Assembly: GCF_002849695.1 (NCBI RefSeq) | Contig: NZ_CP018937.1 | Location: 4,960,001 to 5,024,000, forward strand | Direction of reading: 5' to 3' | Length of the DNA stretch: 64,000 nt | From: Bacteroides fragilis | GTDB lineage: Bacteria > Bacteroidota > Bacteroidia > Bacteroidales > Bacteroidaceae | Shown here: positions 25,970 to 35,040 of the stretch, one piece after another | Layout: the number at the start of each line of letters is the position of its first letter | Position numbering within the stretch: position 1 is the stretch's first letter | Notes under the pieces: generated by a model | The model's input: only the letters and a program-made list of their open reading frames with translations | The model's database searches: none | What the model was told of the DNA's origin: nothing | Position numbers and translations under genes: made by a program

Positions 25970-26992
25970 CTATTCCAAAACAAAAATAATTGTCTCATTT
26001 ACAGGTGCCCAGTCGAAAATAAACTTCGAATGTGAGGTGGCATTCCGTACACACATGTGCGAACGGGGGGTGGTGCCCAGTGACGGACTGTACTCGATGA
26101 GTGCTTTGCGTGGCTCGTTTACCGGGACTCCGTGAATGTATCCTCCGTCCGAGAACCGGCTTGCGTAAGGTGCAAAGCCTCCGGTAGTGGTAGAACCGTC
26201 TTTGAGGAATATCATACGTGCTTTTTTCTCCTGCAATACGAAGATGCCTAACGGGGTTTCCTGTGCATACGGCGGGCGGTGTCGTCCGGTGGTGGCGGGG
26301 TTCATGCTGCGTACAGCCCATCGGGCCTCGCCGGTTTGTTCCAGTGTTGCTATGTTCTGGTCTCTCCGGTCTATCATGATTGCTTTGGTGAAACGGGTCG
26401 TATCCGGGAGTACTTTGACGTATTTCTTGGGTACATACCACTCTTCGCCTATGTAGATGGGAGATACCTTGACGAACTTTTCTCCGTCTGCCAGAAAACG
26501 TACCAGCGAACCGTCTTCTCCATAACGTTCGGGTACCAGTGTATCGGTGAGCAGATAGAGCGGAACGGACTGGTAACGCTCTATGCCCAGGGTGTCGGCA
26601 ATGCGTTTGTAAGCATTCCGTTTGTAGTGGCGCACCAATGGGGCTTCACCGTTCCGATTCTTATAGTTTTGCAGGATACCCCATCGAGAGGGCTCTTGCT
26701 GGATATTTTCGAGCAGAGCCAGACGTTCTTTGATCTTATCCCACTGGAAACTGCGGGTGGTATCTTTGTACGGGTAAGTATCTTCAAGGGTATATTTGTC
26801 GTAGAGCAGGTCTTTCACAATCTCTATCTGCTCTGCCGAGATAGCCTTGGGCTTCTCTTCGGGAGGTGTTTGTTCCAGTGAATCTGCTACAGCAACCGTT
26901 TCGGGCTGTAGCGGATTTGTTTTGTTTTCTCTGTTGCATGCGCAGAAAAGGAAGAGGAGGGAGAACAAGTATATATGGGCTGTTTGCTTCAT
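25970..26992 (-). CDS. L,D-transpeptidase (YkuD) lipoprotein
   Basis: Protein of 340 aa from ATG 26992, with lipobox LFCAC. After a Pro/Glu-rich linker (25-55) and a mixed domain, the C-terminal YkuD domain has TPLGIFVLQEKKAR, YIHGVP and the active-site motif SHMCVRN. The usual motif is SHGC[IV]R, so Gly is replaced by Met beside the catalytic Cys. It is a likely periplasmic peptidoglycan transpeptidase or a related enzyme with altered specificity. It lies directly upstream of a second L,D-transpeptidase gene. Confidence 0.8.
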   Translation of the reverse strand: MKQTAHIYLFSLLFLFCACNRENKTNPLQPETVAVADSLEQTPPEEKPKAISAEQIEIVKDLLYDKYTLEDTYPYKDTTRSFQWDKIKERLALLENIQQEPSRWGILQNYKNRNGEAPLVRHYKRNAYKRIADTLGIERYQSVPLYLLTDTLVPERYGEDGSLVRFLADGEKFVKVSPIYIGEEWYVPKKYVKVLPDTTRFTKAIMIDRRDQNIATLEQTGEARWAVRSMNPATTGRHRPPYAQETPLGIFVLQEKKARMIFLKDGSTTTGGFAPYASRFSDGGYIHGVPVNEPRKALIEYSPSLGTTPRSHMCVRNATSHSKFIFDWAPVNETIIFVLE

Positions 26993-27256
26993 AATGGGAT
27001 GGGTTAGGGGTTCATTTACAAATATAATATTTTTTATAAGGAATAGCAAAGCGTTTTGTTTTCGTATTATTAATAATTTGCATATTTACCCTTTGTTTTG
27101 TCAAGAGCAAGTTTACACTTCTTTAACGTGAGGTCCTGCCGGATTAAACTATTTATACTTTTCGGATTTTGTGCGGAGGAGTTATGCCGGATGTAACCGC
27201 GATAATAAGGTGAAGATGCCGTCTCCGTCTCCGGAAGCAACCGTCTTCGGGCCGGA

Positions 27257-27322
27257 ACACCGGCTCTTCCGGCACAGAATACCGGCTCTGTTGAGGGGAA
27301 ACACCGGCTCTGTCTTTCGGAA
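27257..27322. repeat. three tandem 22-bp units in a non-coding gap
   Basis: The word A[CT]ACCGGCTCT begins at 27257, 27279 and 27301, exactly 22 bp apart; the other 11 bp of each unit vary. The repeat lies in the 490-bp gap between proA and the YkuD lipoprotein gene, both on the minus strand. The rest of the gap (26993-27256) shows no gene-like frame. Confidence 0.6.
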
Positions 27323-27333
27323 ATGCAGTCTTT

Positions 27334-27391
27334 GAAAAAAAGAAAGGGGGAGGCAGCGGCCTCTCCCTTTTATCGCATTCTAAATAGAATG
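27334..27391 (-). terminator. terminator region after proA
   Basis: An A-rich tract and the stem AAAGGGGGAGG/CCTCTCCCTTT (27343-27370) form a two-way terminator; a second small hairpin CATTCTA/TAGAATG lies at 27376-27391, nearer to proA. Together they close the proB-proA operon on the minus strand. Confidence 0.65.
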
Positions 27392-27482
27392 TAATGTATG
27401 ATTCTATTTACAAAGATAGCATAATCCGGGGGCAAAGTCAAGTTTTGAACCGGTTATTTTGCGGATTTCGCCTGAATAAAGA

Positions 27483-28736
27483 TCATCGGCGCGTTTGTCC
27501 GTCACCTTCGATGATCCATTTGTAGGAAGTGATCTCTTCCAGTCCCATCGGGCCACGGGCGTGCAACTTCTGTGTACTGATGCCGATCTCTGCTCCCAAC
27601 CCAAATTGTGCTCCGTCGGTAAACGCCGTAGATACATTGGTATATACACATGCTGCATCTACCATCCGGGTAAAAAGGGCGGCGCGTTCCCGATTTTCAG
27701 TGACGATGCTCTCGCTGTGGCGGGAACTGTACTCTTGAATATGTCCGAGTGCGTCTTCAAAACTACAGACTGTCTTGATCGCCATTTTATAGTCCAGGAA
27801 CTCTGTCCCGAAACTTTCGGGTGTAGCCGGTTTCAATCCTTTGGCAGGATAATGTCCTTCAAGTGCCTGATAAGCCAACGGATCAGCATAGATAGTCACA
27901 TTGCTTGCTTTGAGCTTCTCGCATAGCGCAGGCAGGTCGGACAATCTGCTCTTATGAATGATCACACAATCGAGTGCGTTGCAGACGCTGACACGGCGTG
28001 TTTTGGCATTGTGAATGATGGCTGCTCCCTTAGCAGTGTCTCCGTATTCGTCAAAATATGTATGGCAGATGCCTGCACCTGTTTCTATCACCGGTATGGT
28101 GGCATTCTGTCGCACGAAGTTGATCAGGCTGCTGCTACCGCGGGGAATAAGCAGATCTACATATCCGGCGGCATGCAAAAGTTCGTTGGTCGCTTCGCGG
28201 TCAGCCGGCAGCAACTCGACGGTGTGGGTGTCTGCATCAAACAGCCGGAGCACATTATGTATCACTTCTACGATGGCGCGATTCGAAAAGTCGGCATCGC
28301 TACCGCCTTTTAAAATACAGGCGTTACCACTTTTCAAGCAAAGCGAAAAGACATCGAAACTGACGTTAGGACGTGCTTCGTAGATGATACCGATAACTCC
28401 GAAGGGCACACTTACTTTTGTCAGCTTCATTCCGTTGGGCCGGATGCTTTCTTTCAGGATCCTGCCCAGCGGTGAGGGGAGTGTCGCTACGTTCCGTATG
28501 TCGGAGGAAATTCCTTTCAACCGTTCTTCGGTCAGTTTCAGCCGGTCGTATTTCGGATTGTCGGGTGACATCCGATCCAGGTCTTTCCGGTTTTCGGAAA
28601 GGATATACGGCGTTTGTGCCAAAGCAGCATCCGCTACGGCGTTCAATATCCGGTTTATTTGTTCGTCGGGCAATAATGCCAAACGACGGCTGGCTGCTTG
28701 TACGGCAGCAAATGTATCATTCAGGTTCATACGCAA
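27483..28736 (-). CDS. proA: gamma-glutamyl phosphate reductase
   Basis: NADPH-dependent enzyme of 417 aa, second step of proline synthesis. Typical motifs are VPFGVIGIIYEARPNVS, LIPRGSSSLI and VIETGAGICHTYFDE, the last holding the catalytic Cys; the C-terminus has RGPMGLEEITSYKW. Its start is 5 bp downstream of the proB stop, so the order is proB-proA. proC is elsewhere in the window. Confidence 0.96.
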   Translation of the reverse strand: MRMNLNDTFAAVQAASRRLALLPDEQINRILNAVADAALAQTPYILSENRKDLDRMSPDNPKYDRLKLTEERLKGISSDIRNVATLPSPLGRILKESIRPNGMKLTKVSVPFGVIGIIYEARPNVSFDVFSLCLKSGNACILKGGSDADFSNRAIVEVIHNVLRLFDADTHTVELLPADREATNELLHAAGYVDLLIPRGSSSLINFVRQNATIPVIETGAGICHTYFDEYGDTAKGAAIIHNAKTRRVSVCNALDCVIIHKSRLSDLPALCEKLKASNVTIYADPLAYQALEGHYPAKGLKPATPESFGTEFLDYKMAIKTVCSFEDALGHIQEYSSRHSESIVTENRERAALFTRMVDAACVYTNVSTAFTDGAQFGLGAEIGISTQKLHARGPMGLEEITSYKWIIEGDGQTRR

Positions 28737-28741
28737 TTCGT

Positions 28742-29824
28742 TTATTCGATGTACAGATAGTCATAATGGACCACTGCTTTTTTTCCATGCTTTCCGATGG
28801 CGTCCCGTGCTTGTGTCGAGTCACAGTTGGCTTTGCCCACACCTATGGGAACGCCCCGGTTATCGATGATCCGCACGATGTCATCTTTCTCAAACTCCCC
28901 TTCGATGCGGGTGATTCCGATGGGAAGGATGCTGACTGCCTTGTCCGAGTTCAAAACTTCGGAGGCTTGTTCATTGATGTGTATCTCTCCTTTGGCGAAG
29001 CCTTCGCTGTGGGCTATCCATTTCTTGATACTCGACACCGGCTGTGGGACGGGGATGAAACGGGTGCAAACGGTTTCTTCCGGATGTTCCGTCAGGTTGA
29101 TGAGTATATTGTCACGTTTGCCGTTGGCAATGATTACGGTAATACCTTCGTCTGCCACTTTGCGGGCAATGTTGGTTTTAGTCAGCATACCGCCCCTCCC
29201 AAAACTCGATTTGCTGGTCTGGATATAGTTTGTCAGGTCTTTCCCTTGCCCTATTTCCCGTATCACGGATGAAGCCGGATCGGCAGGAGAACCGTTGTAT
29301 ATGCCGTCAATATTGCTTAGGATGATAAGAGCCTGCGCATCCATCATTGAGGCGATGAGTCCCGATAATTCGTCGTTGTCCGTGAACATCAGTTCGGTGA
29401 CGGAGATGGTATCGTTTTCGTTGACAATGGGGATGACTCCGTTCTCGAGCATTACCGTCATGCAATTTTTCTGGTTGAGGTAATGCCGGCGGGTACCGAA
29501 ATTCTCTTTGGTGGTGAGTACCTGGCCTACGGCGATGCCGTGATCACGGAACAATTCGTAATATCGGTTGATGAGTTTGGCTTGTCCTACAGCAGAAAAT
29601 AACTGGCGTTGGTCAACGCTGTCGAGTTTCCTGAGGGTGCGTATTTCACTTCGTCCTGAGGCGACAGCCCCCGAAGAGATAAGAATGATTTCCATTCCGG
29701 CTTTATGCAGGGCAGCTATCTGGTCGGTTAGGGCAGACATCCGGGTGACATCCAGCGTTCCGTCTTGCCGGGTAAGTACGTTACTTCCCACCTTTACAGC
29801 TATTCGTGTAAACTCCTTTTTCAT
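28742..29824 (-). CDS. proB: glutamate 5-kinase
   Basis: Enzyme of 360 aa from ATG 29824, first step of proline synthesis. The amino-acid kinase domain starts RIAVKVGSNVLT and includes PIVNENDTIS and GRGGMLTK; a C-terminal PUA domain (~280-360) gives the long form that is usually feedback-controlled by proline. It forms a two-gene operon with proA. Confidence 0.95.
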   Translation of the reverse strand: MKKEFTRIAVKVGSNVLTRQDGTLDVTRMSALTDQIAALHKAGMEIILISSGAVASGRSEIRTLRKLDSVDQRQLFSAVGQAKLINRYYELFRDHGIAVGQVLTTKENFGTRRHYLNQKNCMTVMLENGVIPIVNENDTISVTELMFTDNDELSGLIASMMDAQALIILSNIDGIYNGSPADPASSVIREIGQGKDLTNYIQTSKSSFGRGGMLTKTNIARKVADEGITVIIANGKRDNILINLTEHPEETVCTRFIPVPQPVSSIKKWIAHSEGFAKGEIHINEQASEVLNSDKAVSILPIGITRIEGEFEKDDIVRIIDNRGVPIGVGKANCDSTQARDAIGKHGKKAVVHYDYLYIE

Positions 29825-29845
29825 TATGCTAACGATTTGAAAGCA

Positions 29846-29853
29846 CAAATATA
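29846..29853 (-). promoter_or_regulatory. -7 element for proBA
   Basis: The minus strand reads TATATTTG, matching the consensus, 21 bp before ATG 29824. Confidence 0.55.
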
Positions 29854-29950
29854 TGGATTTTTGTCGAAATGTAACCTAAGGGGTACATTAAATGAAAGGT
29901 CTTATCATCCGGGTGCCTAAAGAGAGGGATTAGGTGCCGGTAGTACATAC

Positions 29951-29993
29951 CTCTCCCACGTGGGTATGCCTGACGGACATGTCTGCGTGGGAG
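29951..29993 (-). other. inverted repeat between proB and DUF2007 gene
   Basis: CTCCCACG pairs with CGTGGGAG around a loop of about 27 nt; the left arm itself contains the palindrome CCCACGTGGG. It follows the DUF2007 gene on the minus strand and may end its transcript, but no T run is present. Confidence 0.4.
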
Positions 29994-30013
29994 GAGAAAA
30001 AATGTTTGGTGAT

Positions 30014-30250
30014 TTATTCGTTCGTCTTTTCCCGGTTTCTCACTATTTCCATAGCCTGCTCGTAGTCGTCTTCATTAACGAGGACGGCTATTTCCTGTCC
30101 GATGTAGTAAGGTGCCAGAGCCGCAAGGCCGCCTCCGTCCTTCAGAATGGATTCTATTCCATTGCTTTCAAGTAATCCTTTGGTAAACTCTGCTTCCCAA
30201 GGCGAACCGGTGAAGACTTCTACTAAGCGGGTGTCTTTATCTTCTTTCAT
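30014..30250 (-). CDS. DUF2007 domain protein
   Basis: Small cytoplasmic protein of 78 aa with the DUF2007 signature: VEVFTGSPWEAEFTKGLLESNGI and a central ILKDGGG. The fold is ACT/PII-like in known members and the role is unknown. A paralogue with the same VEVF[TA]GSPWE motif lies at 43934-44134. A -7 element (30282-30289) suggests that it is transcribed by itself. Confidence 0.8.
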   Translation of the reverse strand: MKEDKDTRLVEVFTGSPWEAEFTKGLLESNGIESILKDGGGLAALAPYYIGQEIAVLVNEDDYEQAMEIVRNREKTNE

Positions 30251-30281
30251 AATGGTAGGGATATTATGTGGTTATCTCCTA

Positions 30282-30289
30282 CAAATATA
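30282..30289 (-). promoter_or_regulatory. -7 element for DUF2007 gene
   Basis: The minus strand reads TATATTTG, matching the consensus, 31 bp before the start. Confidence 0.55.
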
Positions 30290-30326
30290 ACAAAAAGAAC
30301 CTGGATAATGTTGTTTTACATATAGA

Positions 30327-31169
30327 TTATTCCAAAGATATCCGTTGTACCGTAATGTCTTGGTTGAGGAATGTTGAGGCCGATTCAATAAATTTATCTT
30401 CGGCTTCTGTGGTACAAAAGCTGCAACTGCCTCCCCGAGTGCATTTCCGGTCCATTTCGGGGTGCCTGTAGAGGTAATCTTTCAGGCTGGCGGCTACATA
30501 TTCTCCCTGTGCAACCACTTTCATACTTTGGGGCACGAACTGTTGTATCTTGGGCAGCAGCAGCGGGTAGTGGGTACATCCCAAAATGATAGTGTCTATC
30601 TGTCCGTCTTTGGCAAGCAGGTTGTGGATGTATTTACGGATGAAAAAGTCGGTTCCCTCACCATTGGCTTCGTTGTTTTCGACCAGAGGTACCCACATTG
30701 GGCAAGCTTCTCCACTTACTTTTATGTCCGGAAAGAGTTTATGTATTTCGAGCGGATACGATTCCGATTTGATGGTGCCGGCTGTGGCCAGTACTCCGAC
30801 ATGGCGGGTTTGGGTTATGCTGCCGATGCACTCTACCGTTGGACGAATGACTCCCAGGACTCTTCGGCTGGGATCGATATCCGGAAGGTTGTTCATTTGT
30901 ATGGTTCTTAATGCCTTGGCCGAAGCTGTATTGCAGGCAAGTATCACTAAGTGGCAACCCATCTCAAACAGTTTGTTAACCGCCTGCAGGGTAAATTCAT
31001 ATACGATTTCAAAAGAACGGGTACCGTAAGGGGTACGGGCGTTGTCGCCCAGGTAGATATAGTCATAATCCGGAAGAGCCTCCCGGATTTTACTCAGGAT
31101 GGTCAGTCCGCCATATCCGGAGTCGAATACTCCGATAGGACCGGGTTTCTGGGAAAGGGATTGTTTCAT
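30327..31169 (-). CDS. murI: glutamate racemase
   Basis: Cofactor-independent racemase of 280 aa that supplies D-glutamate for peptidoglycan. The two catalytic cysteines are in LACNTASAKAL (~82) and LGCTHYPLL (~196); GVFDSGYGGLTI is the N-terminal signature. A short cysteine-bearing tail near the C-terminus (CTRGGSCSFC) follows the normal end of the family and is seen in Bacteroidales members; whether it binds metal is not known. Confidence 0.93.
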   Translation of the reverse strand: MKQSLSQKPGPIGVFDSGYGGLTILSKIREALPDYDYIYLGDNARTPYGTRSFEIVYEFTLQAVNKLFEMGCHLVILACNTASAKALRTIQMNNLPDIDPSRRVLGVIRPTVECIGSITQTRHVGVLATAGTIKSESYPLEIHKLFPDIKVSGEACPMWVPLVENNEANGEGTDFFIRKYIHNLLAKDGQIDTIILGCTHYPLLLPKIQQFVPQSMKVVAQGEYVAASLKDYLYRHPEMDRKCTRGGSCSFCTTEAEDKFIESASTFLNQDITVQRISLE

Positions 31170-31188
31170 AACGGAGATGGGTTAAAAT

Positions 31189-31256
31189 GTTACGAGCTAC
31201 AAGTGACAAGTCGTAGCGTATTTTCCGCATAGTACTTGTAGCTTGTAGCTCGTAAC
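31189..31256. repeat. 15-bp perfect inverted repeat upstream of murI
   Basis: GTTACGAGCTACAAG (31189-31203) pairs with CTTGTAGCTCGTAAC (31242-31256) across a 38-nt loop that holds further half-copies (CTTGTAGC). It fills the gap between ompH and murI and is probably a dispersed intergenic repeat or a transcription barrier. Confidence 0.5.
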
Positions 31257-31273
31257 TTTATAGCTTCCGACTC

Positions 31274-31783
31274 TTATTTAATGCCCAATTGGGTCTTTAC
31301 TTTCGGAGTCAGGTTGATGCTCTGATTTTCGTTAATGTAAGGTATCGGAGTACGTGCCATGTCGAAAATGTAGATAACACCTTCTGCTGCGCCTACTGCT
31401 TTGATAGCATCGTCCAGCTTCTTGTATACCGGAGCCATCAGGTCGTTATTAGCTTTCTCCATATCCTGTTGCGCCTTAGCCTGGAATTGTTCTTGTCTCT
31501 GCATCATGTCTTCCAGCTCTTTTTGTCTTCTTTCTGCAATCACAGTAGGAAGAGAGTCTTTCTGCTGCATGAACTCCTGATATTTTTTGTTGAATTCTTC
31601 TTGAGTTCTCTGAAGGTCCTGTCCGAGTTGTTTGTTCAATGCCTGCAATTCAGATTGTGCTTTGGTGTATTCCGGCATAGCCGAAACAATTTCCATTGCA
31701 TTGATGTGACCGAATTTAAGATTTTGTGCGAATACGCCCATCGGGAGTACCAGCATCATTAAAAGTGCAATTTTTTTAAGCAT
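31274..31783 (-). CDS. OmpH/Skp family periplasmic chaperone
   Basis: Exported protein of 169 aa (signal ending VFAQ) with a long coiled coil (~40-110, rich in Gln/Glu/Lys) as in Skp. It should bind unfolded outer-membrane proteins in the periplasm and hand them to BamA. It is the second of two OmpH genes downstream of bamA and shares the N-terminal pattern FGHINAMEI with the FALIDMEYI of its neighbour. It has its own -7 element. Confidence 0.88.
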   Translation of the reverse strand: MLKKIALLMMLVLPMGVFAQNLKFGHINAMEIVSAMPEYTKAQSELQALNKQLGQDLQRTQEEFNKKYQEFMQQKDSLPTVIAERRQKELEDMMQRQEQFQAKAQQDMEKANNDLMAPVYKKLDDAIKAVGAAEGVIYIFDMARTPIPYINENQSINLTPKVKTQLGIK

Positions 31784-31827
31784 AGTTCTATTATTTATTT
31801 GAATGATTACTTTTTAGTTATCGGCTG

Positions 31828-31835
31828 CAAATGTA
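31828..31835 (-). promoter_or_regulatory. -7 element for the second ompH
   Basis: The minus strand reads TACATTTG, matching the consensus, 44 bp before the start. Confidence 0.5.
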
Positions 31836-31840
31836 TGAAA

Positions 31841-32356
31841 TTAATTTGAATATCCTAATTTCGCCAGCACTTCATTGCTCACATCCATGCGCGGAGTGGC
31901 AAAAATAATGCTCGAAGCTGAGGCTCTGTCCACTACTACAGCGTAGCCGTTTTCTTCGGCTACTACTTTTACGGCATTGTATATTTCATCCTGAATGGGC
32001 TTCATCAGTTCTTCTCTCTTCTTAAAAAGCTCGCCTTCGGGACCAAAGTACTTCCGTTTCAACTCTGAGGCAGCCTTTTCTTTTTCTACGATGGCATCTT
32101 CTTTTTGAGTTTTCTGCGCAGCCGTCAGCTTTGCAGATGCAGCTTGATATTCTTTAAACATGGTTTGTGCTTCCTTTGCCAATACTTCGACTTCACCCTG
32201 CCATTGTTTGGTGGCTTGGTTCAATTGCTCGTTGGCACGTTCGTAAGCCGGAATGTTCTTCAGGATATACTCCATATCGATCAGAGCAAACTTTTGTGCT
32301 TGAGCTGTCATACCTACGGCAAACAGCAAGATGATAAATAGAACAGACTTTTTCAT
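31841..32356 (-). CDS. OmpH/Skp family periplasmic chaperone
   Basis: Exported protein of 171 aa (signal ending AQAQ) with the same coiled-coil layout as the next gene: KFALIDMEYILKNIPAYE, then a helical arm (~45-115) and a C-terminal GYAVVVDRASASSIIF strand region. It lies 24 bp after bamA, so it is co-transcribed with it. It is the likely main Skp-like chaperone for the BamA pathway. Confidence 0.88.
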   Translation of the reverse strand: MKKSVLFIILLFAVGMTAQAQKFALIDMEYILKNIPAYERANEQLNQATKQWQGEVEVLAKEAQTMFKEYQAASAKLTAAQKTQKEDAIVEKEKAASELKRKYFGPEGELFKKREELMKPIQDEIYNAVKVVAEENGYAVVVDRASASSIIFATPRMDVSNEVLAKLGYSN

Positions 32357-32380
32357 AACGCTTAGTTTTTAATGAAACAA

Positions 32381-35017
32381 TTAGAATTCCTGACCCAATA
32401 CGAAGTGGAATCTGCTTCCGCCTGCGCTCTTGTCGCCAAGTACTTTGTCGAAACCGTATGCCCAGTCGATACCCATCATACCGATCATCGGGAGGAAGAT
32501 GCGGACACCTACACCGGCCGAACGTTTCAGGTCGAACGGATTGAAGTTCTTCACATCATGCCATGCATTACCGGCTTCCAGGAATGTTAACGCATAAATA
32601 TTGGTACTTGTTTCCAGCATCAGCGGATATCTTAATTCAAATCCGATACGAGTGTAGGCATATCCTTCCTGTCCACGGTACGGAGTTAACGAACTGTTTT
32701 CGTAACCGCGAAGGGCGACACTCTCGGTTGCATAGCTTGAATATCCGGTCATACCGTCACCACCGACGTCAAATGTACCGAACGGAGATTTCTTATATTT
32801 GTTGTAGTGGCCCAATATACCGAATTCCACACGTGTCATCAGCACCGGAGTCTTTTTCACGGTTGTCGGGTTCAGCAACGGAATATATGTTTTTGCTTTG
32901 AACTTCCACTTATGGTATTCTACCCATTTGTGCATTTTGTTCATATCGTTCTGGTTGTACTCGTTATATTTACTGTAGTCTACTCCGTCGAACAGTGAGT
33001 AAGGCGGTGTGAACTGTACAGACAGAGAGAAGTCTGAACCACTACGCGGATAAATCGGGTTATCGTAAGAAGCACGGGCCAATGTCAAGCCGATGCTTAA
33101 GTCGTTACATTTACCGTTAGTTACCGGGAAGTACTGCCAGTCTTTCAAGATATATCTTTGATAAGAAAGCTCGGCTGAAAGCTGGAAGTAGTCATCTGGC
33201 CAGTTCAGGCGTTTTCCCCAACCTGCTGACAGACCCCACATTTTGATTGACTTGTCAGGGTCATAATAGTTTTCGTAGTTGTTATAGTTACCATAATTGT
33301 ACATACCGTAACCGCCTAAGCCGCTGTAATAACTGTTGTAGTAATTGTTATAGTAGCTTGAGTTATAGTAACGGCTGCTGATATCAGTCTGAACTGAGAA
33401 GAATGCCGACAGGGAGAATGAATTCGGACGTTTACCTCCGAACCAGGGATCAAAGAACGAAATGCTATACTGCTGATAGTATTGTGCATTGGTCTGTCCA
33501 CTGATGGTCAGTGTCTGTCCGTCACCCTGAGGCAGGATACCACGATAGTTTTCTCCCGGGTGCAATAGGTTTGCCAAAGAGAAGTTCGTAAATTTCAAAC
33601 TTAATTTACCGATAACACCCGTCTGTCCCCAACCGGCAGAGAACTCTACCTGGTCATTTGCTTTGGATACCAGATCATAGGCAATATCTACCGTTCCGTT
33701 CACTTGGTCCGGCTGAATATCCGGTTTGATGTTTTCCGGGTCAAAGTGTCCCATTTGTTGGATCTCACGCATAGAACGCATCAGGTCCTCACGGCTGAAC
33801 AACTCGCCCGGGCGGGTACGGAGTTCACGGCGAACAACGTTTTCGTACAAACGGTCATTACCATTGATCTTGATCTTATTGATGCTGGCTTGCCGGCCTT
33901 CGTAGATTCTCATCTCCAGGTCGATAGAGTCGTTGTCGATATTCACTTCTACCGGATCTAACGTGTAGAACAGATAACCATTGTTGTAATAGAGGTTACC
34001 GATAGCGTCTTCATCGGTTGACAAACGTTCATTCAGCAATTTCTGGTTGTATACATCTCCTTTCTTCATGCGGAGCATAAAGTTCAGTTGTTCTGAGGGA
34101 TAAAGAGTGTTACCCACCCATGTTACGTTGCGAAGGTAGTATTTATCGCCTTCCTCCAATTCAATGTATACATCTACCGTTTTATCGTCAAATTTGGATA
34201 CGCTGTCTTTCACGATACGTGCATCGCGATAACCCAGTTCGTTGTACTTATCAATAATCAGTTGCTTGTCCTCTTCATACTTCTCATTAACAAACTTCTT
34301 GGTGCGGAACAAGTTCAGCAGTTTTCCCTTTTCGTTTGTTTTCTTCATCACACGTTTCAGCTTCGATGTTTTGATAGCATGGTTACCGGCAAAAGTAATG
34401 GCATGGACTTTTACCTTTTCTTTCTTATCGATATCTATGTCGACCAATACTTGATTTTCATTTGCAGGATCATCTCTTTGAGTAATGGTTATTTCTGCAT
34501 TCTTAAATCCTTTATCGTCGAAGTAGCGTTTACTTAAAACCTTTGCACGGTCCACCAGATTAGGAGTGATCTGACTGCCTTTTATCATACCCAGTTTGGT
34601 CTGTAGGTCTTCACGCTCCGACTTTTTCACACCGTGATAACGTATGTCTGAAATGCGCGGACGTTGAGTCAGACTGATCTTCAGCCAGATTTTATTGCCT
34701 TCTACCTTTTCGGCTGTGATTGACACGTTGGAGAACAGACCGTGACGCCAGTAGCGTTTGATTGCCCCCGTGATCTCATCACCCGGTACGGTAATAGTTT
34801 GTCCTACAGAAAGTCCGGACAGTCCGATAAGAACATAATCTTCGTAGTTCTTGACACCTTCGACCTTGATGTCGGCTATTTCATATTTTTTCGGTGTCCC
34901 GGAATACATGATAACGGGTTTTGATTCGTCAGTGTTAGCATCTTGTGCTACGCCCGGCAATGCAAAGCAAAACAGGCTGATAAACGTTACGAATATGAAG
35001 GAAATACGATAATGCAT
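32381..35017 (-). CDS. bamA: outer membrane protein assembly factor BamA
   Basis: Omp85 protein of 878 aa that inserts beta-barrel proteins in the outer membrane. A signal peptide ends GVAQ; five POTRA-type units fill about residues 45-430; the C-terminal 16-strand barrel includes the conserved VALRGYENSSLTPYRG region with the VRGF-like motif and ends in the typical phenylalanine (GQEF). An unusual Tyr/Asn-rich insert at about residues 545-590 should lie in an extracellular loop. uppS lies 23 bp upstream and ompH genes follow. Confidence 0.95.
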   Translation of the reverse strand: MHYRISFIFVTFISLFCFALPGVAQDANTDESKPVIMYSGTPKKYEIADIKVEGVKNYEDYVLIGLSGLSVGQTITVPGDEITGAIKRYWRHGLFSNVSITAEKVEGNKIWLKISLTQRPRISDIRYHGVKKSEREDLQTKLGMIKGSQITPNLVDRAKVLSKRYFDDKGFKNAEITITQRDDPANENQVLVDIDIDKKEKVKVHAITFAGNHAIKTSKLKRVMKKTNEKGKLLNLFRTKKFVNEKYEEDKQLIIDKYNELGYRDARIVKDSVSKFDDKTVDVYIELEEGDKYYLRNVTWVGNTLYPSEQLNFMLRMKKGDVYNQKLLNERLSTDEDAIGNLYYNNGYLFYTLDPVEVNIDNDSIDLEMRIYEGRQASINKIKINGNDRLYENVVRRELRTRPGELFSREDLMRSMREIQQMGHFDPENIKPDIQPDQVNGTVDIAYDLVSKANDQVEFSAGWGQTGVIGKLSLKFTNFSLANLLHPGENYRGILPQGDGQTLTISGQTNAQYYQQYSISFFDPWFGGKRPNSFSLSAFFSVQTDISSRYYNSSYYNNYYNSYYSGLGGYGMYNYGNYNNYENYYDPDKSIKMWGLSAGWGKRLNWPDDYFQLSAELSYQRYILKDWQYFPVTNGKCNDLSIGLTLARASYDNPIYPRSGSDFSLSVQFTPPYSLFDGVDYSKYNEYNQNDMNKMHKWVEYHKWKFKAKTYIPLLNPTTVKKTPVLMTRVEFGILGHYNKYKKSPFGTFDVGGDGMTGYSSYATESVALRGYENSSLTPYRGQEGYAYTRIGFELRYPLMLETSTNIYALTFLEAGNAWHDVKNFNPFDLKRSAGVGVRIFLPMIGMMGIDWAYGFDKVLGDKSAGGSRFHFVLGQEF

Positions 35018-35040
35018 TTATGTTATAATTAAGTTTTGAG

